Positions 24,692 through 33,004 are shown, numbered from the stretch's first letter. The stretch is DNA of 64,000 nucleotides from Sterolibacterium sp964521075 (GCA_964521075.1 CAZFPI010000003.1:1-64000), one strand, 5' to 3'. Numbers and translations: made by a program. The notes: generated from the sequence alone by a model not told the origin.

Positions 24692-25156
24692 TCAGGAGGG
24701 TATCGTGGAGCAGCATCCTGCACCGGAGTGTTTGATGGCTTCGTCAATTCTGGCCAGAGCCTCGGGGGTTAGCAAGGATTCTGCCAGGTTGAACAGCTCG
24801 CGTTCTTCGAAACGGATGTGCTTGCCCAGCAGCTCGCCAAATGGCCCGAGTTTTGAGAAATCGTATGCGCCGATTTCCTGCGCCAGCTGACGTAATGCTG
24901 TGTGCTCCACCAAGGTTTGCTCAACCATCCGGCTCACATTTTTCGCGGAGGATGAATCGCGTAGCGCGGAAAGCAGTGCTATTTCCTCGATCTGGAAATG
25001 AGGCTCCAGTTCTTCAGCGAAAATGGCCGGGAGTGACTCCATGAAATCACGCGCATCAGCGGCTGCCCCGAGGCCCAGACGCTGGGCGCGCTTGGCCAGA
25101 ACGAGAGCCGTGTGGTGCTCGCGGGAGAGCTGTAAAAGTTCCGCGCGGCGTTTCAT
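24692..25156 (-). CDS. Hemerythrin-like HHE cation-binding protein
   Basis: A 154-residue four-helix protein with hemerythrin-type di-iron ligands: HH in SREHHTALV near residue 14, HFQIEE near 56, EHTAL near 85, and HIRFEERE near 111. Such proteins bind O2 or NO, or help repair NO-damaged iron centres (the YtfE/RIC role is known for a related family). Its start overlaps the stop of the DUF2249 gene by four bases. The operon faces nsrR, so control by NO is likely. Whether it is a carrier, a sensor or a repair protein cannot be told from the sequence. Confidence 0.85.
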   Translation of the reverse strand: MKRRAELLQLSREHHTALVLAKRAQRLGLGAAADARDFMESLPAIFAEELEPHFQIEEIALLSALRDSSSAKNVSRMVEQTLVEHTALRQLAQEIGAYDFSKLGPFGELLGKHIRFEERELFNLAESLLTPEALARIDEAIKHSGAGCCSTIPS

Positions 25157-25422
25157 TGGATGGCTCTTGCCGGTGTGTCAGCATTCTTCCGGATGCGGAT
25201 GCGCCACACTCCGGGGCCATTTTCCAGATATTCCCAGGAGAATTTTCGCGGAGCTTCGGCCAGCAGGAGGTAGTGCAGCAAGGTCGAATGGTGGCAATGA
25301 GTCAGCAACAGCGTTTCGCCAGGCTGAAGGTTCTCGAAGGTTTCAAAGACGCGCGGTCTGCGTTCGGCGGCGGGTAACTCCCGTAAATCGATCCGGGTGG
25401 CATGATCTGACGGCGTTTTCAT
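25153..25422 (-). CDS. DUF2249 protein
   Basis: An 89-residue protein of the DUF2249 family, recognisable by IDLRELPAAERRPRVFETFENLQPGE-type sequence and the terminal FSWEYLENGPGVWRIRI. It often accompanies hemerythrin and denitrification genes; the function is not established. I chose the ATG at 25422 because AGGAGGG stands eight bases upstream; the frame to 25452 lacks such a site. It is the first gene of the operon divergent from nsrR, and the 116-bp gap between the two starts holds the predicted NsrR sites. Confidence 0.8.
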   Translation of the reverse strand: MKTPSDHATRIDLRELPAAERRPRVFETFENLQPGETLLLTHCHHSTLLHYLLLAEAPRKFSWEYLENGPGVWRIRIRKNADTPARAIQ

Positions 25423-25452
25423 GAGCGAATCCCTCCTTTTGTCAGGTAACAT

Positions 25453-25463
25453 AAGGTATATTT
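25453..25463. promoter_or_regulatory. Possible NsrR half-site near DUF2249
   Basis: AAGGTATATTT matches 8 of 11 positions of the NsrR half-site AAGATGCATTT known from enterobacteria, where single half-sites can be functional. It lies 30 bases before the DUF2249 start, where it could block that promoter. Confidence 0.4.
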
Positions 25464-25504
25464 AGCAGACGACTTAATGCTAGCAGCCTGCTCCCATTAA
25501 AGCA

Positions 25505-25519
25505 ATGTAAAATTTACAT
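25505..25519. promoter_or_regulatory. Probable NsrR operator upstream of nsrR
   Basis: A perfect inverted repeat ATGTAAA-A-TTTACAT, read on the other strand as AAGATGTAAATTTTACATT, has the ATG...CAT ends and one-base centre of known NsrR sites. A TAAAAT -10-like box (25508-25513) lies inside it and the nsrR start is 20 bases further on, which fits autorepression. It could also serve the divergent DUF2249-hemerythrin-cupin operon. Confidence 0.62.
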
Positions 25520-25538
25520 CTTAAACACTTCTGACATC

Positions 25539-25991
25539 ATGCGCTTGACGACATTCACTGATTACACCTTGCGGGTACTGATGTACCTTGCTCTGGAACC
25601 CGGGCGTCTTGCGACTATTCCCGAAGTGGCGAATGCTTACGGCATTTCGGAGAATCATCTGATGAAGGTGGTGCATCAGCTGGCGCGCAATGGATTTGTG
25701 GAGTCGATGCGTGGCAAGGGGGGCGGCATACGTCTTGCCCGTCCTGCGGAGGACATCTGCCTGGGCCCGGTGGTGCGTTCGAGCGAAGGAACCGGGGCGG
25801 TGGTCGAGTGTATGACCGGGGAGAACAATACCTGCTGCATTGCCCCGGCCTGCCAGCTAGGCAGCATTCTCGAAAGTGCTTTTGCGGCTTTTTACGAGAA
25901 ACTGGACGGGTATACCCTGGCGGATCTCATGGGGAACGGGCAGTCGATGAGCAAGATCCTCCGGCAGGATAAATCGAAGAAGCTGGTCTGA
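25539..25991 (+). CDS. nsrR: Nitric oxide-sensing repressor NsrR
   Basis: A 150-residue Rrf2-family regulator. The N terminus MRLTTFTDYTLRVLMYLA and the winged helix with VRGK/MRGKGGGIRLARPAEDI match NsrR. The Fe-S ligands are in ECMTGENNTCCIAPACQL near residues 90-107, and LDGYTLADLM near 128 matches the conserved LDNYTLADLV end of E. coli NsrR. It holds a [4Fe-4S] or [2Fe-2S] cluster that NO destroys, releasing target promoters. A perfect inverted repeat lies just upstream, and the NO-stress operon is divergent. The extra cysteine and spacing in CMTGENNTCC differ slightly from E. coli. Confidence 0.9.
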   Translation: MRLTTFTDYTLRVLMYLALEPGRLATIPEVANAYGISENHLMKVVHQLARNGFVESMRGKGGGIRLARPAEDICLGPVVRSSEGTGAVVECMTGENNTCCIAPACQLGSILESAFAAFYEKLDGYTLADLMGNGQSMSKILRQDKSKKLV

Positions 25992-26080
25992 ACATTGCCG
26001 ATCTCGATGGCATCGCGCTGGCGGTGTTCATTGTCGCCATGCTGTTCTCTGGTATTTGCAGTCGTCATCAGGAAGGATGA
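25988..26080 (+). CDS. Possible 30-residue membrane peptide without a standard start
   Basis: An open frame between nsrR and the FmdE-like gene ends at TGA 26078-26080 and encodes a hydrophobic stretch (IALAVFIVAMLFSGIC) followed by a basic tail. It is open from 25973 but offers only CTG, ATT or ATC as long starts; a GTG at 26024 would leave 18 residues. It may be a small membrane peptide, a decayed gene or chance. Its four-base distance from the next start would suit coupling. Confidence 0.28.
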   Translation: MNIADLDGIALAVFIVAMLFSGICSRHQEG

Positions 26081-26083
26081 GCC

Positions 26084-26707
26084 ATGCAGACCCCTGCATT
26101 TTATGAATCAGTCCCGACGCTCAGGGTGCGTGATCCGCTGGCGGAATTTCTTGGGGCCAGCGAAAACGGCATCATTACGTATTCCTATCTGGATGTCGTC
26201 AAGCTGGCGGGGCATTCCTGCCCAACCGTTGCGGCGGCTTACTGGCTGACAAGGCGGGCATTGATGGCCCTGTATGGCGCAGAATTACCGGAGCGCGGTG
26301 CAATTCATGTCGAGTTCCGCGATGATGTTCTGGCGGGAGTGACGGGTGTCATCGCCAATGTCGTGTCCATGCTGACGGGGGCGACCGTCGATACCGGCTT
26401 CAAGGGGCTGGCCGGGCGGTTTGACCGCCGTCAGCTGCTGGCTTTCAAATCGGATATTCCGCTGGAAATCCGGTTTACCCGCAAGGACACGGGGGCTTCG
26501 GTCGATGCCGCCGCCAATCCGCGCTACGTTCCGGCCGACCCTGAAATATCGGCATTGATGCAACGCTGCCTGACTGGCGAAGCCCGGGCTGATGAAACTC
26601 GCCGTTTCGGCGAGCTCTGGCAGGCGCGTGTGGCCAGCATTCTCCTGGAGCATGGGGAAGATGACACGGTATTTGTCATCCGGCGCAACGCGCCGCAGAT
26701 CGGCTGA
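26084..26707 (+). CDS. FmdE-family-like protein
   Basis: A 207-residue soluble protein. The LAGHSCPTVAAAYWLTRRAL segment near residues 43-62 resembles the Cys-containing N-terminal motif of the FmdE family (formylmethanofuran dehydrogenase subunit E-like), and FRDDVLAGVTGVIANVVSMLTGAT follows. Similar proteins are found beside nitric oxide and denitrification genes in betaproteobacteria, but no activity is established for them. Its place 92 bp after nsrR suggests it belongs to the NO regulon. The single Cys with the preceding His is the only obvious metal-binding candidate. Confidence 0.68.
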   Translation: MQTPAFYESVPTLRVRDPLAEFLGASENGIITYSYLDVVKLAGHSCPTVAAAYWLTRRALMALYGAELPERGAIHVEFRDDVLAGVTGVIANVVSMLTGATVDTGFKGLAGRFDRRQLLAFKSDIPLEIRFTRKDTGASVDAAANPRYVPADPEISALMQRCLTGEARADETRRFGELWQARVASILLEHGEDDTVFVIRRNAPQIG

Positions 26708-26713
26708 TCGGCT

Positions 26714-26739
26714 GATGCCGATATGTGATGCCGATATGT
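26714..26739. repeat. 13-bp perfect tandem duplication
   Basis: GATGCCGATATGT occurs twice in direct succession (26714-26726 and 26727-26739), just after the FmdE-like stop. Part of the 210-bp gap before the receiver gene; an isolated DnaA-box-like TGTGGATAA lies at 26765-26773. Confidence 0.85.
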
Positions 26740-26845
26740 CTTTTGGCATTCTGGCATTGCCAGATGTGGATAAACAACGTAATCTTCCCCGCGCTTCCCA
26801 ACTTGCCCGGTCAAGGTAGAATTCGCAGGGTAGCGGCCGGTCTGA

Positions 26846-26873
26846 TGCTCTCCCGATGTTGCTCTCCCGATGT
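26846..26873. repeat. 14-bp perfect tandem duplication
   Basis: TGCTCTCCCGATGT occurs twice in direct succession (26846-26859 and 26860-26873), 45 bp before the start of the receiver gene and probably within its 5' untranslated region. A partial third copy, CCCCGATGCT, follows. Confidence 0.85.
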
Positions 26874-26918
26874 TTCCCCGATGCTTCCAATCTCCGATTT
26901 TTACGAATACCCACCGTC

Positions 26919-27287
26919 ATGTCAGTTTCTGTTCTCGTAGTCGATGATTCGCCGATGGCGCGCAAGATGCTTATCCGCTCCTTGCCGCCCAACTGGGATA
27001 TCGAAATTTCTCAGGCAGGCAACGGTCTCGAAGCCCTGGAAGCCTATCGGGCAGGTAAGGTTGATGTCATGTTTCTTGATCTGACGATGCCTGAAATGGA
27101 TGGCTACCAGGTATTGGAGACGCTTCGCAAGGAAGACTTGAACTGTCTGGTGATCGTCTGCTCTGCCGACATCCAGCCTCGCGCCCAGGAACGGGTGCTG
27201 GGCATGGGGGCGATAGCCTTCATCAAGAAGCCGGTTGATGCCCAGAAGATTGAAGCCGTTCTGAAAAAATACGGAATCGTGGTCTGA
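26919..27287 (+). CDS. Single-domain response regulator (CheY-like)
   Basis: A 122-residue receiver with no output domain. The acidic pocket DD is at residues 9-10, the phosphorylation site is Asp54 in MFLDLTMPEMDG, and the switch residues are Ser82 and Lys104 (FIKKPVD), so it should be phosphorylated. I chose ATG 26919, where the receiver fold begins; the frame is open to 26856. Its stop overlaps the next start by one base (TGATG), as does the following pair, so three genes are translated as one unit: receiver, CheC-like phosphatase and diguanylate cyclase. The partner kinase is not in the window's immediate neighbourhood. Confidence 0.9.
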   Translation: MSVSVLVVDDSPMARKMLIRSLPPNWDIEISQAGNGLEALEAYRAGKVDVMFLDLTMPEMDGYQVLETLRKEDLNCLVIVCSADIQPRAQERVLGMGAIAFIKKPVDAQKIEAVLKKYGIVV

Positions 27288-27895
27288 TGAATATGCTCCT
27301 TACCAACGACCAAAAAGAGGCCTTGCAGGAAATCGCCAATATCGGCATGGGCCAGGCCGGTGCTTCCATCGCCGAGGTGCTGGATCATTTCGTTTGTCTC
27401 TCGATCCCGCGCATTCTCTTTCTCACACAGAACGATGTTGCGGCCTCCTTGCGTAGTGCCGTGGGTGAAAATCAGGTATCCGCCGTTCGTCAGGCTTTCC
27501 ATAGCGGCATACGGGGCGAAGCTCTGGTCGTCTTTGGCGAGCAACGCTGCAATGATCTGGCCGACCTGATGGGCTATGAGCATGACCTCGACCGGGCGGC
27601 CGAACTCGAATTGCTGCTGGACATCACCAACATTCTGGTGGGTGCGTGCCTTGCCGGGATTGGCGACCAGTTGCATGAAAAGATGAGTTTTTCGCCCCCT
27701 TCGTTGATGGCGGATCGCGTACCCATCGAAAATCTGCTGACAGATAGCAGTGCCAACTGGAACAACGCCTTGCTGGTGGAAGTCAATTTCAGCCTGGAGC
27801 AGCGGAATTTCGCCTGTCATTTGCTGATATTCATGACCGAGGAGGAGATCCATTCCCTGACAGCGGCACTCGACCGGTTCCTTGAGAATTACTGA
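27287..27895 (+). CDS. CheC/CheX/FliY-type phosphatase-like protein
   Basis: A 202-residue protein of the CheC family. Both half-motifs are present: EIANIGMGQAGASIAEVL near residues 10-27 and LLDITNILVGACLAGIGDQL near 107-126, with the E/D and N residues that form CheC phosphatase sites. CheC proteins dephosphorylate CheY-P. Its gene overlaps the CheY-like receiver gene by one base, so the receiver is the obvious substrate. It is not beside chemotaxis genes, which suggests a dedicated phosphorylation switch in front of the diguanylate cyclase downstream. Confidence 0.85.
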   Translation: MNMLLTNDQKEALQEIANIGMGQAGASIAEVLDHFVCLSIPRILFLTQNDVAASLRSAVGENQVSAVRQAFHSGIRGEALVVFGEQRCNDLADLMGYEHDLDRAAELELLLDITNILVGACLAGIGDQLHEKMSFSPPSLMADRVPIENLLTDSSANWNNALLVEVNFSLEQRNFACHLLIFMTEEEIHSLTAALDRFLENY

Positions 27896-28977
27896 TGACT
27901 GTTGACGCCGTTGTCGCCCCCATGCTGGATTTTCTGGTCGACCGGCTGGAGGTGGGCATATTCGTCGTTGATAGTGAAATGCGTATCACGCTGTGGAATC
28001 AGTTCATGGCAACGTATAGCGGCCGTCCTTCTGAAGAGCTGATCGGGCGCAATCTCTTCGAGTGTTTTCCGGAACTGCCCGCCAAGTGGCTGGAAAAGAA
28101 AATCCGCAGTGTCTTCGTTCTCAAGAATTACGCTTTCACCTCCTGGGAGCAGCGTCCTTACCTTTTCCGTTTCCACCACAATCGCCCGATTACCGGCGGG
28201 GTGGATGCGATGCAGCAAAACTGCACCTTCCTGCCCATCAAGAATGCCGACAATGCAGTCGAGCAGGTCTGCATTTCCATTGTCGATGCTACGGACATCG
28301 CCATCTACCAGAAAAAACTGGTTCAGGCGATTGGCCAGCTCGATGAGGAAAAATCCGCGCAAGACGAGCTGATCGTCAAACTGCAGCAAGCGCAGGCCCA
28401 ATTGCAGGAGCTGGCCAATTGCGACGGTTTGACGGGCCTGGCCAACCGGCGGCAGTTTGACAAGGTGCTCAAGCAGGAGTGGGGCCGTTCAATACGCGAG
28501 GCCACTCCCTTGTCCTTGCTGATGATCGATGTGGATCATTTCAAGCTCTACAACGATACTTTTGGTCACCAGGGGGGCGATGCCTGCCTCCAGTTCGTGG
28601 CCGGTGCCATGTCGGACGAGCATCGTCTGCGCGTCAGCGACGTCGTGGCCCGCTATGGTGGCGAGGAATTCGCGGTCATTCTTCCCGCAACGCCGCTAGA
28701 GGGTGCGATGGTCGTGGCCGAGCGCATGCGCTCATCCGTGGCAGGCCTGGGGCTGCGTCACCCCCGCTCGACGACGGGTGAGCATGTGACGATCAGTGTC
28801 GGCCTGGCCTGTGCCATTCCGACCCGGACGAGCGATCCGGCACGCCTGATTACAGCGGCTGATGCGGCTCTCTACCTTTCCAAGACCGAAGGGCGAAATC
28901 GCGTCACTGCCGAGGAAGTCAGCTTTATGCCGATGACTTCAGTCAGCCACGATGTCAGCCACGATCCGGCTGACTGA
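27895..28977 (+). CDS. PAS-GGDEF diguanylate cyclase
   Basis: A 360-residue cytoplasmic protein. An N-terminal PAS domain (VDSEMRITLWNQFMATYSGRP near residues 23-43) is joined by a coiled coil (about 138-175, QKKLVQAIGQLDEEKSAQDEL) to a GGDEF domain. The active GGEEF is at 255-259 and an inhibitory RVSD at 246-249. It makes c-di-GMP. It is translationally coupled to the CheC-like gene (TGATG), so its output may depend on the state of the receiver. The C terminus SHDVSHDPAD comes from a 12-bp duplication (28942-28965) and overlaps the convergent cupin gene by 23 bp. Confidence 0.92.
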   Translation: MTVDAVVAPMLDFLVDRLEVGIFVVDSEMRITLWNQFMATYSGRPSEELIGRNLFECFPELPAKWLEKKIRSVFVLKNYAFTSWEQRPYLFRFHHNRPITGGVDAMQQNCTFLPIKNADNAVEQVCISIVDATDIAIYQKKLVQAIGQLDEEKSAQDELIVKLQQAQAQLQELANCDGLTGLANRRQFDKVLKQEWGRSIREATPLSLLMIDVDHFKLYNDTFGHQGGDACLQFVAGAMSDEHRLRVSDVVARYGGEEFAVILPATPLEGAMVVAERMRSSVAGLGLRHPRSTTGEHVTISVGLACAIPTRTSDPARLITAADAALYLSKTEGRNRVTAEEVSFMPMTSVSHDVSHDPAD

Positions 28978-29452
28978 ACAGGGTTTCCAGTTCCGCCAGA
29001 TAGTTTTTTACTGCTGCATCCCCTTCCAGCGGGGCCCAGGAAGCGCGTTCCGCTTCATTTAGCGCAACGTAGGGCCCGGCCTTGGCCTCCAGAAAAACCG
29101 TTCCGCTCACAAGCCCCAGCACGGTGTGCCAGCAGCCATGCGGAATATCCACGCCCATTTTTCTGCTGCCTGCCGCAAGGCATACGGCCTGGCGAACCGT
29201 TCCGTCATCCTCGAAGATGACAAGCCCCATCCGGCCACGAAGCACGAGCATCGTTTCATCCTTGCCAGGGTCGAGGTGACGGTGCGGCGCGACATAGGAG
29301 CCGGGCTCGATGGCGTTGAGCAGGCGGTGTGAAGGAAAATTGTCGTCCGGATGAAAATTCCTGTTTTTCCGGCCGCGCGGGCTTTCACGGGCAGCCTGGG
29401 TCGTGGCATCCAGCATTTCTTCATCGATGATGACGACAGTTTGGTTGTTCAT
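28955..29452 (-). CDS. WbuC-like cupin protein
   Basis: A 165-residue cupin of the WbuC family. The typical N terminus IDEEMLDATTQAARESPRGRKNRNFH and the cupin motifs (APHRHLDPGKDETMLVLRGRMGL, then IPHGCWHTVLG) are present. WbuC-type proteins often lie in polysaccharide clusters; the reaction is not known. The start overlaps the dnaE stop by four bases, which places it in the dnaE transcription unit. No polysaccharide genes are near. Confidence 0.85.
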   Translation of the reverse strand: MNNQTVVIIDEEMLDATTQAARESPRGRKNRNFHPDDNFPSHRLLNAIEPGSYVAPHRHLDPGKDETMLVLRGRMGLVIFEDDGTVRQAVCLAAGSRKMGVDIPHGCWHTVLGLVSGTVFLEAKAGPYVALNEAERASWAPLEGDAAVKNYLAELETLFSQPDRG

Positions 29453-32400
29453 GAGTAAATGACCTCGACATTTTCCGGGGATAGCCAGTCGTGCAGGCCT
29501 GCGAGCAGCTCGTCATCCAGCCGCACACGCCAGGTATCGGCCAGCCCAAGTTTTACCCGGGCTTCCTGGTTGTGATAGGCCAGGCGCACGGGGCAGGATT
29601 CGGACTGGCTGCTGGTGCGGTAGGGAGTCAGCAGCCGGTGCAGTCTGTCAGCATCCGGATTGCCGTTCATGGAGAGGCTCAGCACACGGGCAAAGCGGCC
29701 ACGTGCTTCGCCCAGTGTCAATAATTTGTCGGCAACGACGCGCAAACCGCCGCTGAAATCATCGGCCATCACTTTGCCTTCGATCAGCAGCAGCTCGTCG
29801 ACGCGAATTTTGGTGCGTTCTGCCTCGAACAGGGTGTTGAAAATGGTGACTTCCAGCTGTGCGCTGGCATCGTCGATCATTACGATCGCCATTTTTCCGC
29901 GACGGGTCATCTGGGTGCGTGTCGAGACGACGATCCCCGCCAGCAGGACGGGCTCGCGCTGGGGTTCCAGTTGTGCCAGTGATTTCCGGACAAAGGAGGA
30001 CAGCTCGGCGCGGCAGGCGTTGAAGGGGTGGCCGGAGATGAAAAAACCCAGAGCCTGTTTTTCATTGAGCAGGTGATCCCGCTCACTCCAGCGGGCGGCT
30101 TCGACGTAGTGCGGATTCTTCCCACCTTCAGCAGTTTCATCGGCAAACAGGCTGCTTTGCCGGGCATGACGCTCTGCCTGTTCGGCGGCCTCGAGGGCAA
30201 TGCCTACAGAGGCCAGCAGGCGGGCGCGGTGCGCGCGTTGCCCGTTTTGCGGGTCGCAGGTCTCCGTGTCCAGGCGGTCAAAGGCTCCGGCGCGGATCAG
30301 GGCCTCGATGACACGACGATTGACGACACGTTTGTCGATGCGCTGGCAAAAATCGAACAGGTCGATGAAAGGCCCCTTGGTTCTGGCACGCAGGATGGCT
30401 CCCAGTGCGGCATCTCCCGTGCCCTTGATGGCCCCCAGGCCGTAGCGTATGGTCTTTTCGTCGAGTGGTTCAAAGCGGATATTGCTGGCGTTGATGTCAG
30501 GCGGCAGAAAGCCGATGCCGTTGGCCTGGGTGTCCTGATAAAAAAGTTGTACCTTGTCTGTATCCGCCATTTCGGAGGACATCGTTGCGGCCATGAAGGC
30601 CGCAGGATGGTAATGCTTGAGCCAGCCGGTCTGGAAGGCGACCAGTGCGTAGGCGGCCGAATGTGACTTGTTGAAGCCATATTCGGCAAACTTTTCCATC
30701 AGGTCGAAGAGCTGGGTTGCCAGGGCTTCGGCTACGCCGCGTTTGGCAGCACCTTCGGTGAAAATGGCGCGTTGTTTGGCCATTTCTTCGGGTTTTTTCT
30801 TGCCCATGGCGCGGCGGAGCATGTCGGCCCCGCCGAGTGTGTAACCCGCCAGTACCTGGGCTACCAGCATCACCTGTTCCTGATAGACGATGACGCCATA
30901 AGTCGGCTTCAGCACGGGTTCCAGATCGGGATGGAAATACTCGGATCTGGCGCGGCCATGTTTCCGGTTGATGAAGTCATCCACCATGCCAGAACCCAGC
31001 GGGCCGGGGCGGTTGAGGGCCATCAGTGCAATGATGTCTTCGAAGGTGTCGCCCTTGAGGCGTTTTTCGAGATCCTTGGCAGAACGAGATTCCGACTGGA
31101 AAACGGCGGTGGTGTTGCCTGCGGCGAACAGGGCGTAGGTTGCCTTGTCGTCAAGCGGTATGTCTTCGAGACGAAAGTCCTTCAGTGCCGGGTTCAGTGT
31201 TCTGACCCAGTGCACGGCTTCGTCGAGGATGGTCAGGGTACGCAGGCCCAGAAAGTCGAATTTGACGAGCCCTGCTTTTTCGACATCATCCTTGTCAAAC
31301 TGGCTGACGACACTTTGCACCACGCCATCAACTTCACCTTGCGCCGAATACAGGGGGCAGAAATCGGTCAGTTTGCCCGGGGCAATCAGGACGCCGCCTG
31401 CGTGCATGCCGATGTTGCGCGTCAAGCCCTCCAGACGCTCGGCAAGGTTCCATAGTTCCCGGATTTCTTCTTCCTGCTCGATGCGGGTATTGATGGTTGG
31501 TTCTTTGGCGCGCGCATCGGCCAGGGTGATGCCCAGTTCGTTGGGAATCAGCTTGGCGAACTGGTCGACGAAGTTGAAGGGTAGGTCGAGCACACGGCCC
31601 ACGTCGCGGATCACGGCTTTGGTGGCCATTGTGCCGAAGGTGGCAATCTGGGAGACGGCATGCGCGCCGTATTTCTTCTTGACGTAGTCGATGACCCGGT
31701 CACGTCCGTCCTGGCAAAAGTCGATATCGAAGTCGGGCATCGACACGCGTTCGGGATTCAGGAAGCGTTCGAACAGTAGATCGTAGGCCAGCGGATCAAG
31801 ATCGGTAATCCCGATGGAGTAGGCAACCAGCGAGCCTGCTCCCGAACCCCGGCCCGGGCCTACGGGCACGGCGTTTTGCTTGGCCCAGTTGATGAAGTCC
31901 GCCACGATCAGGAAATAGCCCGGAAAGCCCATTTGCTGGATGGTGTTGATCTCGAAAGCCAGGCGTTCCAGATACTGCGGGCGTTTGGCATCGCGCACCG
32001 TTTCGTCCGGGTAGAGCTGGGCCAGGCGTTGTTCGAGGCCTTCATGCGCCTGTTGATTGAGGTAGTCGTCGTCACTCAGCCCGCCGGGAATCGGGAATTG
32101 TGGCAGGCGGCTTTTGCCCAGCTCGACACTGAGGCTGCAGCGTTTGGCAATCTCCACCGAGTTTTCCAGGGCTTCGGGCAGATCGGCAAAGAGCTCGGCC
32201 ATTTCGGCCTGTGACTTGAAATACTGCTGTTCGGTAAAGTCGCGCGGACGACGGTTATCCGTCAGGGTGTAGCCTTCTGCGATACATACCCGCGCTTCAT
32301 GTGCCTTGAAGTCGTCCGGCTGCATGAACTGCACCGGGTGCGTAGCGACCAGCGGCAGGCCAAGATGACCCGCCAGGGCGACGCTGGCGGAAACCAGATG

Positions 32401-32958
32401 CTCCGCCTGCGCCTGGCCGTATCGCTGGATTTCGATATAGAAACTGCCTGGAAACAGGGCAGACCAGGCATTCGCGCACGCAATCGCCTGGTCGAATTTG
32501 CCGGACAACAGCAAGGTACCGATTTCTCCCTGGTGCGCGCCGGACAAGGCGATGAGCCCGGAGTTGTCACCGTTGCCAAGATCGTCCCGGCAGATTCGGG
32601 CGCGGCCTTGCCGACGTTCCCCCAGGTAGGCGGCACTCAATAGCTCGCACAGGCGAAGATAGCCCTGACGGTTCTTTGCCAGCAGCAGTACACGCTGGTC
32701 TTCCTCCCGGGTATTGGGGGCGGATGCCGTGGGGGGCGAAGAAATCCAGACATCACAACCGATGACGGGCTTGAGGCCGGCTCCGCGTGCTGCCGTGTAA
32801 AACTTGACCATGCCAAAAAGATTGCCCAGGTCGGTTATGGCCAGGGCGGGCATGCCATCCTCGATGGCCTGCCTGACGGCAGCATCCAGGCGAACGATAC
32901 CGTCAGTGATGGAGTATTCGCTGTGCAGCCGGAGGTGAACGAACTTCGGATCGGACAT
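29449..32958 (-). CDS. dnaE: DNA polymerase III alpha subunit
   Basis: The replicative polymerase, 1169 residues, typical for DnaE1. It starts with the PHP domain (FVHLRLHSEYSITDG), followed by the palm with catalytic MPDFDIDFCQDGRDRVIDYV near residue 400, the fingers and beta-clamp region, and a C-terminal OB domain (LLAGIVVSTRTQMTRRGKMAIVMIDD). I chose the ATG at 32958; the frame to 33063 adds 35 residues without homology. It is followed by the WbuC-like gene with a four-base overlap and preceded by the HDOD gene 46 bp upstream on the same strand. Confidence 0.97.
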   Translation of the reverse strand: MSDPKFVHLRLHSEYSITDGIVRLDAAVRQAIEDGMPALAITDLGNLFGMVKFYTAARGAGLKPVIGCDVWISSPPTASAPNTREEDQRVLLLAKNRQGYLRLCELLSAAYLGERRQGRARICRDDLGNGDNSGLIALSGAHQGEIGTLLLSGKFDQAIACANAWSALFPGSFYIEIQRYGQAQAEHLVSASVALAGHLGLPLVATHPVQFMQPDDFKAHEARVCIAEGYTLTDNRRPRDFTEQQYFKSQAEMAELFADLPEALENSVEIAKRCSLSVELGKSRLPQFPIPGGLSDDDYLNQQAHEGLEQRLAQLYPDETVRDAKRPQYLERLAFEINTIQQMGFPGYFLIVADFINWAKQNAVPVGPGRGSGAGSLVAYSIGITDLDPLAYDLLFERFLNPERVSMPDFDIDFCQDGRDRVIDYVKKKYGAHAVSQIATFGTMATKAVIRDVGRVLDLPFNFVDQFAKLIPNELGITLADARAKEPTINTRIEQEEEIRELWNLAERLEGLTRNIGMHAGGVLIAPGKLTDFCPLYSAQGEVDGVVQSVVSQFDKDDVEKAGLVKFDFLGLRTLTILDEAVHWVRTLNPALKDFRLEDIPLDDKATYALFAAGNTTAVFQSESRSAKDLEKRLKGDTFEDIIALMALNRPGPLGSGMVDDFINRKHGRARSEYFHPDLEPVLKPTYGVIVYQEQVMLVAQVLAGYTLGGADMLRRAMGKKKPEEMAKQRAIFTEGAAKRGVAEALATQLFDLMEKFAEYGFNKSHSAAYALVAFQTGWLKHYHPAAFMAATMSSEMADTDKVQLFYQDTQANGIGFLPPDINASNIRFEPLDEKTIRYGLGAIKGTGDAALGAILRARTKGPFIDLFDFCQRIDKRVVNRRVIEALIRAGAFDRLDTETCDPQNGQRAHRARLLASVGIALEAAEQAERHARQSSLFADETAEGGKNPHYVEAARWSERDHLLNEKQALGFFISGHPFNACRAELSSFVRKSLAQLEPQREPVLLAGIVVSTRTQMTRRGKMAIVMIDDASAQLEVTIFNTLFEAERTKIRVDELLLIEGKVMADDFSGGLRVVADKLLTLGEARGRFARVLSLSMNGNPDADRLHRLLTPYRTSSQSESCPVRLAYHNQEARVKLGLADTWRVRLDDELLAGLHDWLSPENVEVIYS

Positions 32959-33004
32959 GGTCGGATATCCTGTCTTGCCAGGGTAGAGGCAGGACAGGGA
33001 AGAA

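Noticed and set aside
26765..26773. Perfect DnaA box TGTGGATAA as a replication origin
   Set aside because: It stands alone, without clustered boxes, an A+T-rich unwinding region or dnaA/dnaN genes; dnaE and dnaB are not origin markers.
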